Shown: positions 34,370 to 45,915, numbered from the stretch's first letter. The stretch: DNA of 64,000 bases from Cristatella mucedo (GCA_009760855.2 WPIO01000118.1:530001-594000); one strand, 5' to 3'. The notes: a model not told the origin generated them from the sequence alone. Translations and numbers: made by a program.

Positions 34370-34565
34370 ATAATCGTGATTTTCAAATTGTTTGTGGAAA
34401 AAGGGTTTGTACTCGAGTCCTTCAAAAAGGCCAACTTTAGACCAATAATTAAAAAGCCAGGATTCATTACAGAGCTCCTTCAACATATCTCCCAGTTTTC
34501 TTTCTTTTTTTTGTCAAAGATTCTTGAAAAATACATGTATAGTATTTATTTGGTTCCATAGTTCA
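34370..34565 (+). pseudogene. LINE family B fragment, start of RT domain
   Basis: An open frame reads ESFKKANFRPIIKKPGFITE and then SFFFLSKILEK, the region before RT motif 1 in CR1-like elements (P-x-x-FK-x-A, PIIKKPG, LSKILEK). The same region recurs at 35.39-35.48 kb, so two family B fragments lie side by side, separated by a LINE A insertion. Confidence 0.65.
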
Positions 34566-34744
34566 AGATATGAGATGTGCAACCTGAAGAGATAAAACGC
34601 AGTTGATCATATCCTAGTGTAAGGCAAGCTGTGAAGGAAAATTAGGAGCTCCATTATCAGTTCAGAAGCAAACCAAGAAAACCATCTAGCATATACGAGG
34701 TCAAAAAATACAAAATCAAACAGCTGTCAGATCTCTGTATCATG

Positions 34745-35268
34745 TATGGTTTTGTCCCTCACTTTTAGGTCCCTTCATTCTATGGCTCCAGCCTATCTCT
34801 CAGATATACTACCCCATCAGGCTAAGCATCGTACCACCCGCTTTTCGGAATCCAACAGTCTAGAAATACCTTATACAAACCTAAATCCTTTGGAGACCGT
34901 GCATTTAGTTCATATGCTCCCAAAGCCTGGAACTCCCTCCCGACCTGCGTCAGAACATCACCTGACCTGACCACATTTAAAAGGAACCTAAAAACACACT
35001 TATTTAGGACAGCATTTAGTGGGCCCCTGTGATTCGTCCTTGATGTGCTTATGCGTGCTGACACTGTGCGTGCTGCCACTAACCACATTTGCATGCTGAC
35101 CCTGTGCATGTCACCCCTAACCATATTATTCATTTCGTTTGTTTTTTCAAGCATGATTTTACTTACCATTCAATTGCATCTCACTTTACAGCAAATGTAA
35201 AGCGCCTAGAGAGAGATTAAGTTCTCTGAGGGCGCTTTAGCAAGTTAATTATTATTATTATTATTATT
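34745..35268 (+). mobile_element. LINE family A copy, young
   Basis: 5' truncated at the VLSLTFRSLHSM block. Almost the same as 18.96-19.49 kb, including the 3' UTR and hairpin. A one-base loss after IPYTNLN shifts the coding frame. (ATT)n at 35247-35268. It splits the LINE B debris. Confidence 0.9.
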
Positions 35269-35379
35269 ATAGTCACGGCTTTACAACGTACGAACGAATG
35301 TGTAAGTGGGCTAATGGCTTAATCAGTGTAAACATGGTCGCTCTCCACTCGTGACAACAACTATGTATCCACAGATTTG

Positions 35380-36965
35380 CACGCGCCAGGATTCAATACA
35401 GAGGTCCTTCAAACTATCTCCCGTTTTCCTTTCTTTCTTTTTTCGTCAAAGATTCTTGAAGAAATACTCACTCAACAACTGCTGGGACACATTTATAAGA
35501 ATGAAATGTCAACAATTTTTTAATCTGGTTTCAAGCGGCAGCAATCTACTGAAATCAATCAAGCAATCTGCTGCTCTTCTGCGTAGTAACCAATGAAATC
35601 ATGTGCAGCGTTGATGGTGAGAATTTCACTGCCCTATCCCTGCTAGATTTCTAAGCTGCCTTTGATTCTACTGATCGTGATTTCTTACAGGAACAGCTAA
35701 GAGCATTTAGCGGTTTGGCAAAAGAGGCGCTGGCGTGGTTTAAATTGTACTTTTCTGATCGTGTGCATCCTTAACCGGTGAGGATTAGGTCTTATCCACC
35801 AGACTAGTCACTTGTAGAGTCCGTCAAAGGTCCGTCCTTGGTCCGTTGCTGTTCTCCGTTTAGACTCAACCTCTGGGAAAAGTGATTCGAGCCTACGGAA
35901 GAGTATGTAACTTTTATGCTGATGATATGCAGCTGTATTTTTCATATATGCCATCTGATTCTTCTGCAGCAACTACTGAATGTTTGCTTTGCTAACATTT
36001 TATCTTGGATTCCAGCCAATATCTACAGATTACACGACGATAGAACTAAACTGCTCCTCATAGGACACCCGAAGCGTTTGGCTGGACTAGAAGGTTTGCT
36101 TTTCTAATAGGTGAAGCTGTTGCGCGAGCATCACCATCTGCTCGAAATTTAGGTGTAATCTTCGACAGCTGCCTACATTTTGAAAACTTTGTTAAGAAGA
36201 CTGCTTCCAAAGCTAGCCACCACGTCCGATCCATATCTAAGATAAGGAGCTGTCTTCTACGGAGGCTTGCAAAACATGTAACTTACTCCTTACTTCTGTA
36301 CCGGCTAGATTATAGTAATTCCCTTTTGGTTGGGCTACCAAAAAAAGCTACCAGGCCACTGCAGCTGGCTATGAATATGGCAGCAAAACTAGTTTGAAAA
36401 TCCCAGAGGTTTGAATGAGTCTCCTTTGTTAAAAGAGCTGAGATGGCTACCAGTTGATGAACGGGTACAGAGCAAATATCTTATGCTGACCCACAAGGCC
36501 AGCCATGGTTTGGATTCTCCACGCCTAGCTGAACTGCTGCAGCAGTTTAAGTCTCATCGTGCCCTCATGTCCTGCATGGGCAAGCAATCAGCAGTTCCGT
36601 CCCTCATCCTAAAAACTATTGGCGATATTAGCTTGTTACCTGCTGGTCCTAGACTGTGGAACTCGCTTCCACAATTCTTACGCAACGACAACTACTATCC
36701 TGCTGCCGACTACGGCGAATCTTTTCAAGCAGTTCTGAACTACTACTTCTGTGCTACTTACGTTTCAACAGCTCTCCTGCTACCTTGACTCAGTTATGCT
36801 TCTTATTTTCTCTTAGTTAGATTGAATGTGATGGATACCGAATGTATACAAAAATCTACTTACGCTGAGAGTGCACTATGCAAAAATATTCTGCATAGCA
36901 CCAGCTTAGTCTTTGCAATTTTGGTAGAGTTACACTTGGAGATACATGCGTGGATACATACATAC
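35380..36965 (+). pseudogene. LINE family B, longest copy, RT ORF broken
   Basis: RT motifs can be followed through several frames: LSKILEEIL at about 35.45 kb, SLLDF-AAFDSTD at about 35.64 kb (motif A), FYADDMQLYF at 35911 (motif C) and SARNLGVIF at about 36.14 kb. An open C-terminal piece at 36411-36788 has KELRWLPVDERVQSKYLMLT, ADYGESFQAVLNYYF and the stop. It ends with GGAGATACATGCGTGGATAC and (TACA)n. Many stops and shifts show it is old. Only the C-terminal 125 codons are open. Confidence 0.8.
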
Positions 36966-37204
36966 ATGGGTGACTGTTAAACATCTGTAGGAATCAAATG
37001 CTTGGTCTTATGGGAAATTAACGTCGATTCTAGGAGTCCTACCAACCTCGTGAATGACCGCAGTGTGTGCAATGCATGCAATGCTATGACCTGCAGATCT
37101 AGGTATCTGACCTGCGTCTCTGCAGTAGAGCAGCAAATTCGTGAGCTTTTAATTGAGAAAAAGTGTCGCCATAGAAAGAGCGGAGCAGTATGAAGAAAAA
37201 CCAC

Positions 37205-38100
37205 GAATCAACTGCCTGGAATCGTCGAATGCAATGCCTATCCCTTCAGTTGACCCAGGAGCCTGCATTGCGCCCGTATCTGACAAATTATAATGTGTGA
37301 ATGACTAAGGCGACTAATGAAAAGTGACTTAACACCGGCTTGTACCGGAATAGCTCGAAGATTTAACTTGGAATTTAATTTAATTCAATGCAATTGTAAG
37401 TCTTCCAGGCGATTTATGCCATAAATTTCAACATCCTCGCTAGCTGAACAAGCGGAGAATACACTGTTTCCAGATAAATACACAACATTTTTCTGAATGG
37501 CTGTTGTTTTACTGCAAGACTTGTTAAAGCTATCAAGGACAAGTGCCACTTGGGTCTCTTATGGATCGCTTAGGTAAAAATTCTATCAAACATCTTTAAG
37601 CTTCAGGTTCACTAATCGATAAAATCTATAGCAAATTACATCCAACTAAAATCAGATATAAACTTCAATGGTAATGTACAGGTTGCAAAATTAAAAATAT
37701 CTGCGAAGTATTAGCTCAGTTATGGAATTTCAGAAGACAAAAGCTAAACTGAAAATACTGTTAATCAATCACAAGCATGTACTACAAATAGCAGGAAGTC
37801 TTAACCAAACACACACAGAGTTTGGGGCGCGCTTGTTCCACGGGTTTCAGAATTCAGTCAACTTGTTATTTTCAGAAATTTTGATTCCGGTTAACCCCGA
37901 GTTTAACTTGGTTTGCATAGTCATTTTTTTAATTTTTTAAATAGATACCGTCAAAACTAGAGATCTTTTTTTAATTTGTTACTTTTTTAAGCTACCCTTA
38001 ACAGGTATTTAATTGTTATTCAATATTCACAGTATTTTCTCAAAATTTAATCTTAAAATAGCTCAAGCTAGATGCGCACAAAAGTTTAATACTTAAGCAA
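37205..38100 (+). repeat. Block X, copy 3
   Basis: Homologous to 25.26-26.27 kb, at the same position relative to the R body. No coding signal. Small indels all along. Confidence 0.7.
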
Positions 38101-38209
38101 AGCTGAGGGTATTAAAAATGCAAATAATATTCGATTGCAGGTTTGAACTTTCCGACCTAGAAATTTTGGTATCAATGCCCCTAATTTTGTAGGGAAAGTA
38201 ATTCACTAA

Positions 38210-38396
38210 CAGTGGTTCTTGACCTGTGGGTCGCGACCCCTTTGAGGGTCGAAAGACCCTTTCATAGGGGTCGCCTAAGACCAGGGGAAAACACGCATTT
38301 CGACACATTGCGCAAAATAATTTTATGGCTGGGGGTAGCCACAACATGAGGAAATGTATTAAAAGGTGGCGACATTAGGAAGGTTGAGGACCATTG
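38210..38396 (+). mobile_element. SPIN-like hAT MITE (187 bp)
   Basis: Terminal inverted repeats CAGTGGTTCTTGACCT and, at the right end reversed, CAATGGTCCTCAACCT (13 of 16 match). Inside lie GTGGGTCGCGACCCCTTTGA and AGACCCTTTCATAGGGGTCG at the left and GGGGGTAGCCACAACATGAG at the right, which I recognise as the ends of the SPIN group of hAT transposons known from several tetrapods and a few invertebrates. It is a non-autonomous internal-deletion form with no transposase. Other R copies read GTCACTAACGATTCGC without the insert. The flanks CACTAAC and CATCAACG fit an imperfect 8-bp target duplication. Confidence 0.85.
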
Positions 38397-39664
38397 CATC
38401 AACGATTCGCTTGCCAGTGCAGATCAATACTAAAGATTCGCCAGCAAAAGCAAATTTTAAATTTTTTTCATGTACTTTAATCATACGGGTTTTTTATTAA
38501 ACTGGTGCTTAGAAAGCAAGGAATAATTCAGCATTAAAACCACCAACAGCAAAAAAGACCATGATACTACAAGCATCTGCATCAGTGAGTCAGCAGCTTC
38601 ATAAACCTTAAGCGGAGAGTAAAGTAAAAATCAGAGCTTCGTCGGGTTCGTGTTCAGTTCAGCGATTTGCTAGCACCCAGAAACTACACGGCCGCATTTT
38701 CTAGCTTATTTTTAATACCAGTTGAATCATAAGACAAAAAGTCAACGTTTATCACTTTGTGGCTAAACTTCTAACACTCATGCTTGAAACATGAAGCGGA
38801 AACCATAAAAGAAACGGTGATTAGCTCTAAATGAAATGCTGTTAATAATGGGGCACAATGTCATATCGTGGTAAGCTAATAACGGCGTGACACCATTGGA
38901 CTTATAAAAACAGCTTACGAAGTTATTACATTCAAGGTCATTTTAAAGCACTCTGCTTTGATTTTCTGTGAAGTTATTTCTGAACAAAAGGTGGCCTCAT
39001 TTTTTGGTGAGCGAAGCAGCATCAAAGACTATTCCAAATTTTAGCTCTTAGCTTGATATCAATGTTGTTTTCAAAAAATCTCTCTTAAAGTCTTAATCAG
39101 TTACCGCACTTTTTGTTGAGCGATCAGTAGAGGAGAGCATAAAGTGACCTAGTGCGATCTGCCATAATATTGGAGGGCAGCCAGAATAAGATAAGTTTGA
39201 AGCATCCTAATGCATCTGGCCATGCATGCTCCGATTCAACATCAGAGGTTTTCTTTCTGTGCTCATATTTTAGAAAGCTGCACGTGAAATAGCACAAAGC
39301 AAAGGGAAGCCCCGATCGAGTTCGTTCTCCATGAATTGCGGTCGTGTCAGTCGAATATACTGCAAAGCTGAGAAAATGCGCTGGACAGCATTGCTAAAAC
39401 AAAAGATATTAAAGAATAAAACTATCTGTGGCTCGCAAAATTTCCGGAAAACTTTGAAATTGCTTTGGAACGTAAGCGTAATGGACATCTACTGTAATCG
39501 CTTGTACACTGGCTCTACTGAAGAGTAATTCTGCAATTCTTTCCACTGTAGCAGAATCTTTGTAGTAAAAAAGTATAAAACTATTTGCTGTCGCTAAATT
39601 AAGGAAATTATGCATTCAATGAGTATCAGCTGTGTGACAAAAGAAGGCTTTCCTTACATGCTTA

Positions 39665-39790
39665 CTTGCTGTTTATCGAGCAGGTAACCCCTAACCAGTC
39701 GATCGTTCTTTATTTGCAGCAAATGCAAAGTGCCTTGAAAGTGAGTTCTTTGAGGGCGCTTTATCAAATGTATTGTTATTGTCATTAACT
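39665..39790 (+). mobile_element. LINE family A, 3' end only
   Basis: TTTGCAGCAAATGCAAAGTGCC, hairpin with GAGGGCGCTTTATCAA, and a short ATT-like tail that abuts a long CT array. Confidence 0.8.
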
Positions 39791-39791
39791 G

Positions 39792-39794
<3 letters not shown>

Positions 39795-39873
<79 letters not shown>

Positions 39874-40127
39874 CGTCCGTCCGTCCGTCCGTCCGTCCGT
39901 CCGTCCGTCCATCCCCATCCATCCATCCATCCATCCATCCATCCATCCATCCATCCGTCCGTCCGTCCGTCCGTCCGTCCGTCCATCCATCCATCCATCC
40001 ATCCATCCATCCATCCATCCATCCATCCGTCCGTCCGTCCGTCCATCCATCCATCCATCCATCCATCCATCCATCCATCCATCCTCTCTCTCTGTCTCTC
40101 TCTTCTCTCTCTCTCTCGCTGTTTCTG

Positions 40128-40158
<31 letters not shown>

Positions 40159-40260
40159 TGCTCTTTCTCGCTCTCGCTGTCTCTCCCTCTCTGTGTCTCT
40201 ATCCCTCTCTCTCGCTCGCTATGTCTCTTTCTCTCTCGCTATCTTTCTCTCTTCGTCCAT
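39795..40260 (+). repeat. Compound CT and GTCC/ATCC microsatellite
   Basis: (CT)n at 39795-39870, then blocks of GTCC and ATCC tetranucleotides alternating five or more times to 40084, then an impure CT region to about 40250. The Ser/Leu, Pro/Ser/Ile and Met-Asp-Gly-Trp ORFs across it are artefacts of the repeat. Confidence 0.97.
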
Positions 40261-40687
40261 TTTTTTAATAGCATCTCAACAGAATGTGGGAGTACAGTTA
40301 AAACCAACTCATTTTCTTAAGGTTTTTAGATTAGTTCAGCTATCAAGCAAACCAAGTTTCCTTAATACAATTTGCCTAGCTATTGGCGTTGCTGAGTTTA
40401 TGGTACTAAAGACAATATAGTCGAAGTAATTGTGCCTCAGAGTTTACGCTGATTCAAATGTATACCTCCCGGACGGCCTCCCTAAGCTATTCGATGCTAA
40501 CAGATTCTGAAAAAACGTTCATTTGTGGCTACTAAAGATATATAACAAACTGTATGAAGCAAACGCTTCTTAAGAAATAAGACGCCTTGCGGGAAAAATT
40601 TGTCGGCAGCTTAACGAGTTAAATAAAGAATACTGGGGCAACATATTAGGGATGGTGTAGTTTCTTGTAGATGCCCAATTTATTTAA

Positions 40688-41035
40688 TTCGTTGGTCCCA
40701 AAGCCTGGAGCTTACACCCACCTGCATCACAAAATCTCTAGACTTGTCCGCAATTAAAATTAATCTAAAAAAGTATATATAATGACAGCTTTTAGTGGTA
40801 CACTGTGATTCGTCCTTAATGTGCTTACGCGAGCTGACACCGTTGCATGCTGGCACCAACCACACTTGCATGCTGACTCTGTCCATGTTGATCCCTAGCC
40901 ATGTAATTCTTGTTGTTTATTGAGCATGCTACCACTAACTGTTCGATCGTGCTTCCTTTACAGCAACTTTAAAGCGCTAAGTTGAGTTCTCCGATGGCGA
41001 TTTATCAAATGCATTATTCTTATAATTTTATTATT
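40688..41035 (+). mobile_element. LINE family A copy, 3' UTR and coding end
   Basis: Begins at the WNSLP-like region (CCCAAAGCCTGGAGCTTACA), includes the UTR words CTTACGCGAGCTGACACCG and TGCATGCTG, then a shortened hairpin (AAAGCGCTAAG...TCCGATGGCGATTT) and an AT-rich tail. Moderately old. Confidence 0.85.
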
Positions 41036-42705
41036 CAATCACGTTCTTACATCAACCTTTTTAAAAATAAGTGTTTCATTTTGAAAGTTGACGTTTCCTC
41101 GGTTTTCCGATTAAATTAATTTTTAATCTATGACAGTCTATTTGTAATTCACTTTTATATTGGTGCTTCCTCTCTTGTCTGCGGCTAGCTCCTTAGTGAA
41201 CCAGCATTCACTTTCACTCATGAAAGTAAAAAATTATTTAATTAAAAATTTTTTCTGGTGACAAACATACATGGTTCCTATTAAGGCAGTGCATGCGCTT
41301 TTTAATGCACCTACTTTATGGTGTCATTTAATTTGCAAAAAAGTCAAGTCACGCGCACCTTATTGAAGACCTCACGAGGAAGAGGTGGTGGAGGCTTGGG
41401 GTCTTGCCTTTCTACTGGCGTAAAGCAATCAAAACTTTGCGAGAGCCACTAATATTAAATTGCAACAAAATCGCTTTAATTTAACAGGTAGATATCGATT
41501 TAGAGTTAGGAGAAACCGAGTTTGATAGTGAAACTAGAAAGAATAAAAATCAAAATGGGCTTAACCAGGGTCTCTCTCTTTCTCCGTCTCCATCACTCTT
41601 TCTGTCTTTCTGTCTCTCTTTCTTTCTCTTTCTTCCTCACACTTTCTCTTTCTCGCTCTAGTTCTCTTGTGCCCTTCTCGCTCTCTCTCTCTCCCTCTTT
41701 CTTATGAAGCGACGCAATGGAAAATGGTGCCATGTTATCACCCAAAGGCCTTTATTAAATTAACCAGATAATTGAAAATATCAAGCCATCTTATTTTCAG
41801 GTGAAAACATAGCAGATCTATGACCATGCTTGATTCAAGTGTTATATTGTTCTGGCCGTTACATACCTGTTGGAAGACCTCGTATGCTATTAAATGCCAA
41901 CATCTTGCAAATAACATTCCATTAGTGCTAATGTGGCTATCTAAAATATTTTATGAAGCAAAATGGTATTTTGAAGTGCTGAAAAGCCTAGAAAAAAACT
42001 TTCCCATGCGAATTAATAAGGTAAAGAAAGATGCTGGGACAACTGAGACAGAGACAGTGTCATTTCCCTTAAATTTACTCTTTATTTAACTGCCAGAAGT
42101 CCCAATGTTATTCTTGCCATATTGATAAAGTATCAGTATATCAAGCATTTTTCAGGTTATTGACTTGATGACTCATATCTAAGCAAAAACAGTTGAGCAT
42201 TTTTGCTGGTGGATACCGCCACGTGAACTAAGCATTCAAACACAGGTCGGGCTGCATTTCCTTCTGTCGACACAGCTGGAAAATAAGTCGTGTCTTTGTT
42301 GCTTCCAGTTGATATTGGAACACCATCACTCAGTGGTTAAGCACCTCAGCTGCATGCTGCCGTTCAGTGAAAGCCTGCTGCCGTCTCAGCTCTCTCTGCG
42401 TGCGCCTTCGAAGCAAGCCTGCATTCCACTTGAAATGCTGAATTCTGGCGTCGCAGCGTGTGAGTGTGCAGTCGTCGTCGGTGGATGCGTAGAAGGCGCG
42501 AGCACACGGACACACGTAGATTTCCTGCAGAGGCATTCCTATATATTTAACGCCATGCTTGTGCAGCGGGTAGTAATCCTGCTTGCTAGAAAGCTTGAGT
42601 ATGTTCATCTTTACAATAAGCTAACGAACGTTGTTAAGTTGAAAAGCACTGGCAAGGCAAATCCGATTAATGCGAAACAATAATCTTTCATCTGCCTCCT
42701 TTCAG

Positions 42706-43080
42706 AACTGCAAAGGCTCCTATTTGGCTTACTGAAGGACAAGAAGATAAAGCTTGCTGAATGGAAGTGGAAGCTAGCTGCAGAAATGCTGGAGCGGGCT
42801 GAAGAGAACCTAAAGGTGACTAAAACAATCCAGGAGCTGGCTGGAAAAATGCTGACGCTGGCTGAGTACGAGCGGCAGCTAGCTGAAATAAAGCTGCAGT
42901 TTACTGATAAAAATTAAACGTGCTGGCCGAAGATTAATTCAAGCTGGCTAAAGGAAGTCTTGCTTTGGCTAAAGAAAGGAAGAAGCGAACCGAAGGAATT
43001 ACTGAAGCTAGCTGAAGAACAGCGGAGGCGGGCTAAAGTGAAGTAGAGATCTGGTTGCGAAACGGCTGACATTGGCCCGA
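42706..43080 (+). pseudogene. R9 heptad exon, broken
   Basis: The acceptor CTGCCTCCTTTCAG (AG 42704-42705) is kept. The first codons read TAKAPIWLTEGQEDKAC, the counterpart of R7's TTKAPAGDLLAEGQ, then a TGA. The heptads are shifted several times (for example after 42915) but the end GCGAAACGGCTGACATTGG is kept at 43058. Confidence 0.5.
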
Positions 43081-43799
43081 GAACAGTAGATAGCGCTCTG
43101 GCTTTCAGCAAATGCTTCCTCATTGACATAGGCAGCTAGCCACGCAAAGGCTGCTTCCGACAATGCAAGTGCAACAGCCGACAAAACTGGAGTAGCACGA
43201 GCCGGCCAAAGGATAGGCTGTCGAAGCACTTTTAGCGACGAAGCTACCACTGCCAGCCGCTTCGTTCGGACTTTCGTGGGCGAGCTAACCTTTGAAAGTC
43301 TCTATCTATCCTTCGGAGCCAGTAAATTGTTCTTGCGGCCTCCTTACGAGTCTTTTACTTTGCGAGGTCCATTAAAGCAAGTGTCTGGTTGATAGCGCCA
43401 AGGGGCGCGACCAGAATTTAAAGCAACGTGAAAATATTGCTGCTGAGAGCATTGGTGCGTGCAGAGTGTACGTCGAGCAAAAATATGCTCGCTCTTTTGG
43501 AAAAACGTGTTAGATTCTAGGAGTCCTACCTAGCTCGCTTATGCGAGTGCAGCGTATGCAGTGCATGCACTGTTAGGAGAAGTGACGAGGAGCCATTTTC
43601 CCTTAGAGAAAGCCAATCAAAACGCTTGCGGACTGTCAACGTGAGTTATGCAGTTTGCCAGTACTTTTCCTTTTTCTCGCTGCCGCTAAATCTCTCGGGA
43701 CGGTGTTATTGGCAATCATGAAAGAAGTTCAAATGCCGCGAGTTTCCAGAAGTATGAAATCTGCATTAACTTCCGCTAACCGTATTTTAATGCTAACCC

Positions 43800-43965
43800 T
43801 ATCTAGGCCAACTCTTACCACGTCGTGCTAATTGGGCATCGAGCATTCAACCACTTATTCATGCTTCAGTCACAGCACATTTAAAAGACCTAGAAAGAGG
43901 TTGAGTAGTCTGAATGCGCTATAAAATATTCAGTATTATTTTTATTTTTATTATTAATAATTGTG
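43800..43965 (+). mobile_element. LINE A-like tail shared with R11
   Basis: Contains CATCGAGCATTCAACCACTT, AAAAGACCTAGAAAGAGGTTG and (ATT)n-like sequence. The same insertion, with the same flanks, lies at 60.39-60.56 kb in R11, so it predates the duplication that separated the two units. Confidence 0.75.
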
Positions 43966-44713
43966 ACGGATACGAGAGGCATACCTAGAAAACAATCAAT
44001 AATGGCGAGGAGTTGTGAATTTTGCAATCATATTTTTGGAATTCCTGTCCAATACTTTCGAACGGAAAGAAATTCACTACCGACGCGCTATATCGCGAAG
44101 ACCGATTGCAAGAGAGCCTGCGAATGTGTATACATAAATTTGATTCACAATTGCATGACTTTTTCCCAACGATTGATTATTCATATGCACCTTTACGTTT
44201 AGCAAAAGCTGTGAAGCAAGTGAATCAGAATACTGAAAGCTGAGTCAGTCTGTGATTTCGCCAGCATGGATAAGCATGCATCTGCAACATGCTACTGTGG
44301 TTTGACAAAGCCCGCTTAAAATCTTCTTTGTATCTTCTTTGTATTACGTTAACTGCGGCAAAGACATATAGGGAAAGACTTTAAAAAGTGGCACTCAGTA
44401 ATCACGCATTGCAGCAATCCAGAAAGCTACTCACTCCATGCGAAAGTACCTAGTGCATGCATGTCGCCTCGAGCGAGTTAGATCTCATAGCATTCTTCAG
44501 CTAACGGTCGATTATCCTGTTTTATCAAGCAACAGAGATTAGAATTCCTACGCCAGTAAGCACGGATTTTTGTTGCGCCTAGTCCCAGTAATTTCACTAT
44601 AGGGGCGTCTTACAAAACTGGTTCTAAGCGAGCGACTCATGAAGCAGCTGCGAAATCAACCGCATACAGTAGAAAAGAGCCGCATTCCAGTAAATACTGC
44701 GTGAGTGAAATAG

Positions 44714-44824
44714 CTTTGCTGTAGAGCATAGGTAGAGAATACACAAATAGGTTTGCTGTAGAGCATAGGTAAAGAATACACAAATAGGTTTGCTGTAGAG
44801 CATAGGTAAAGAATACACAAATAG
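44714..44824 (+). repeat. 37-bp tandem repeat, three copies
   Basis: Unit GTTTGCTGTAGAGCATAGGT and 17 more bases. The second and third copies are identical; the first differs at two positions. The repeated LCST-type ORFs on the minus strand are artefacts. Confidence 0.95.
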
Positions 44825-45204
44825 GTTTGAGCTTCGCGCGGCTCGTTTTGTAGCCTGGCAATGGCTTGTAGCTCTACATTACCTGGCCGCACGCTGGGCC
44901 ACATTTTCATGACCTGTTGCATTGAAATACAGAAACTGAAGTTTTTTATTTGCTGTTCAAAGGGAAAAACTTGTGCTTATAATATGAATCTGAAACGTCG
45001 TAAGAAACGGTAACTGGGTTGAAGCGGATTTCTGTTAATAGCGGGCCCAAATGGCAATACCCTGGCGAGGTAGTATTGGCGCAGCTCCGTCTGTCTTATA
45101 CATACTGTGCACGAAGTGAGTACAGCAAAGCATATTTAAAGCAGTTTGCTCTTTATTAAAATCCATGTATTACCGAGTAAAGATGGCGTCATTGTTTTTG
45201 AGTA

Positions 45205-45398
45205 ATAAATAATAATAAAATAATAATGCTAGCTGATTAAACAACCTCTTTTTGTATAGCGACAGAAGAGCCTTTACGGCTATCACCACCGCTGGCAGTG
45301 GCGATAAAGAATCGCCCACCACAGGAATCGAACCCACGACCTCGGGACCGAGGTCGTGAAAGCAACCGCCTTACCTAGTGTGCCATCACGGCTCACCA
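45205..45398 (-). mobile_element. SINE-2, minus strand
   Basis: (AAT)n-like tail at 45205-45225, then CTAGCTGATTAAACAACCTC, TATAGCGACAGAAGAGCC and box B as GGAATCGAACCC (reverse of GGGTTCGATTCC), ending near CGGCTCA. It marks the boundary between R9 and the interrupting block. Confidence 0.9.
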
Positions 45399-45399
45399 A

Positions 45400-45915
45400 C
45401 AAAGCCGTATCTAACAAGAGCTTGATCAGTTACAATGAAAAAACGTGAATCCTAGCAAAAATGTGGCTTTGGGAAATAAATGTTGTCACAACTTAAAACT
45501 AACTTTTCTGAAATCGGATTTCCAGAAAACTGCCCCGAAGTACATGTGATTTACAATGATCTGCGAAATGTTATGCCGTATCCTAACGGAATTTGTAATG
45601 TCCATCTTTTGCCACAATTTCTCTTTTTTCTTGATTATCCTCCAATATGGCCAACATTGCTCTGTTCTTCGTTAACCTTGAACAGATTTACCTTGAATTT
45701 ACCTCGTTAACCTTGAATGCTCAGATTTAGGTACATTGCCAGGTGTCCTGCCCCGAAACAAGCTTGTCGCTCATTGTGATTTACTATCTTAATCAAGCAC
45801 AAGGCCAAGAATTTAAAGGTTCTGTCCCTTTAAAAAATTCAAGGCTACACCACTGCTAAGATAGCTAGAATTCTGCTGTTCTTGTGGTTTGGTTTGTAAT
45901 GCGAGTCCCGTCAAA
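45400..45915. other. Unassigned spacer
   Basis: AT-rich, no supported gene. A locally repeated CTTGAATTTACC / GTTAACCTTGAA word near 45675-45720 is the only structure seen. Confidence 0.3.

Larger units (their letters stand above)
31040..39790 (+). repeat. R7: R unit swollen by insertions
   Basis: CT site weak (31062-31135). In order it contains SINE-1, LINE A (31.63-32.76 kb), the region with GTTTCCAGTCGGTAGCATAAC, a Cys-rich remnant, the heptad exon (33.55-33.88 kb), AATAAA, LINE B and LINE A pieces (34.3-36.97 kb), the GTCGATTCTAGGAGTCCTACC body (37024), block X, a SPIN-like MITE (38.2 kb), the GGTGGCCTCATTTTTTGG block (38990) and the ACTATTTGCTGTCGCTAAATT block (39580). Without the insertions it is about 4 kb. 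Confidence 0.75.
39790..41550 (+). repeat. R8: short R unit
   Basis: Starts with the compound CT/GTCC/ATCC array, then the ATTAGTTCAGCTATCAAGC region (40331) and GAAAAAACGTTCATTTGTGG (40508) up to GGATGGTGTAGTTTC (40650). The Cys-rich and heptad parts are absent; a LINE A copy sits in their place. The spacer (ATCAGCATTCACTTT-like at 41200) leads to R9. Confidence 0.7.
41550..45200 (+). repeat. R9: R unit, nearly complete
   Basis: CT-rich site 41568-41700, TATTTTATGAAGCAAAATGG (41946), the GTTGCTTCCAGTTGATATTGG region (42298), a shifted Cys-rich segment (42.40-42.60 kb), a broken heptad exon, the 3' part with CGAGTCTTTTACTTTGCGAGG (43346), a LINE A tail (43.8 kb), the body with GTTAGATCTCATAG (44478), a 37-bp triplication and the GATGGCGTCATTGTTTTTGAG block (45182). 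It ends where SINE-2 is inserted at 45.2 kb. Confidence 0.8.

Noticed and set aside
39654-40420. ORFs of 97-215 codons, including a repeated Met-Asp-Gly-Trp frame
   Set aside because: Products of CT and GTCC/ATCC microsatellites.
44637-44922. Three overlapping minus-strand ORFs with repeated Leu-Cys-Ser-Thr blocks
   Set aside because: Translation of the 37-bp triplication; frame-independent.
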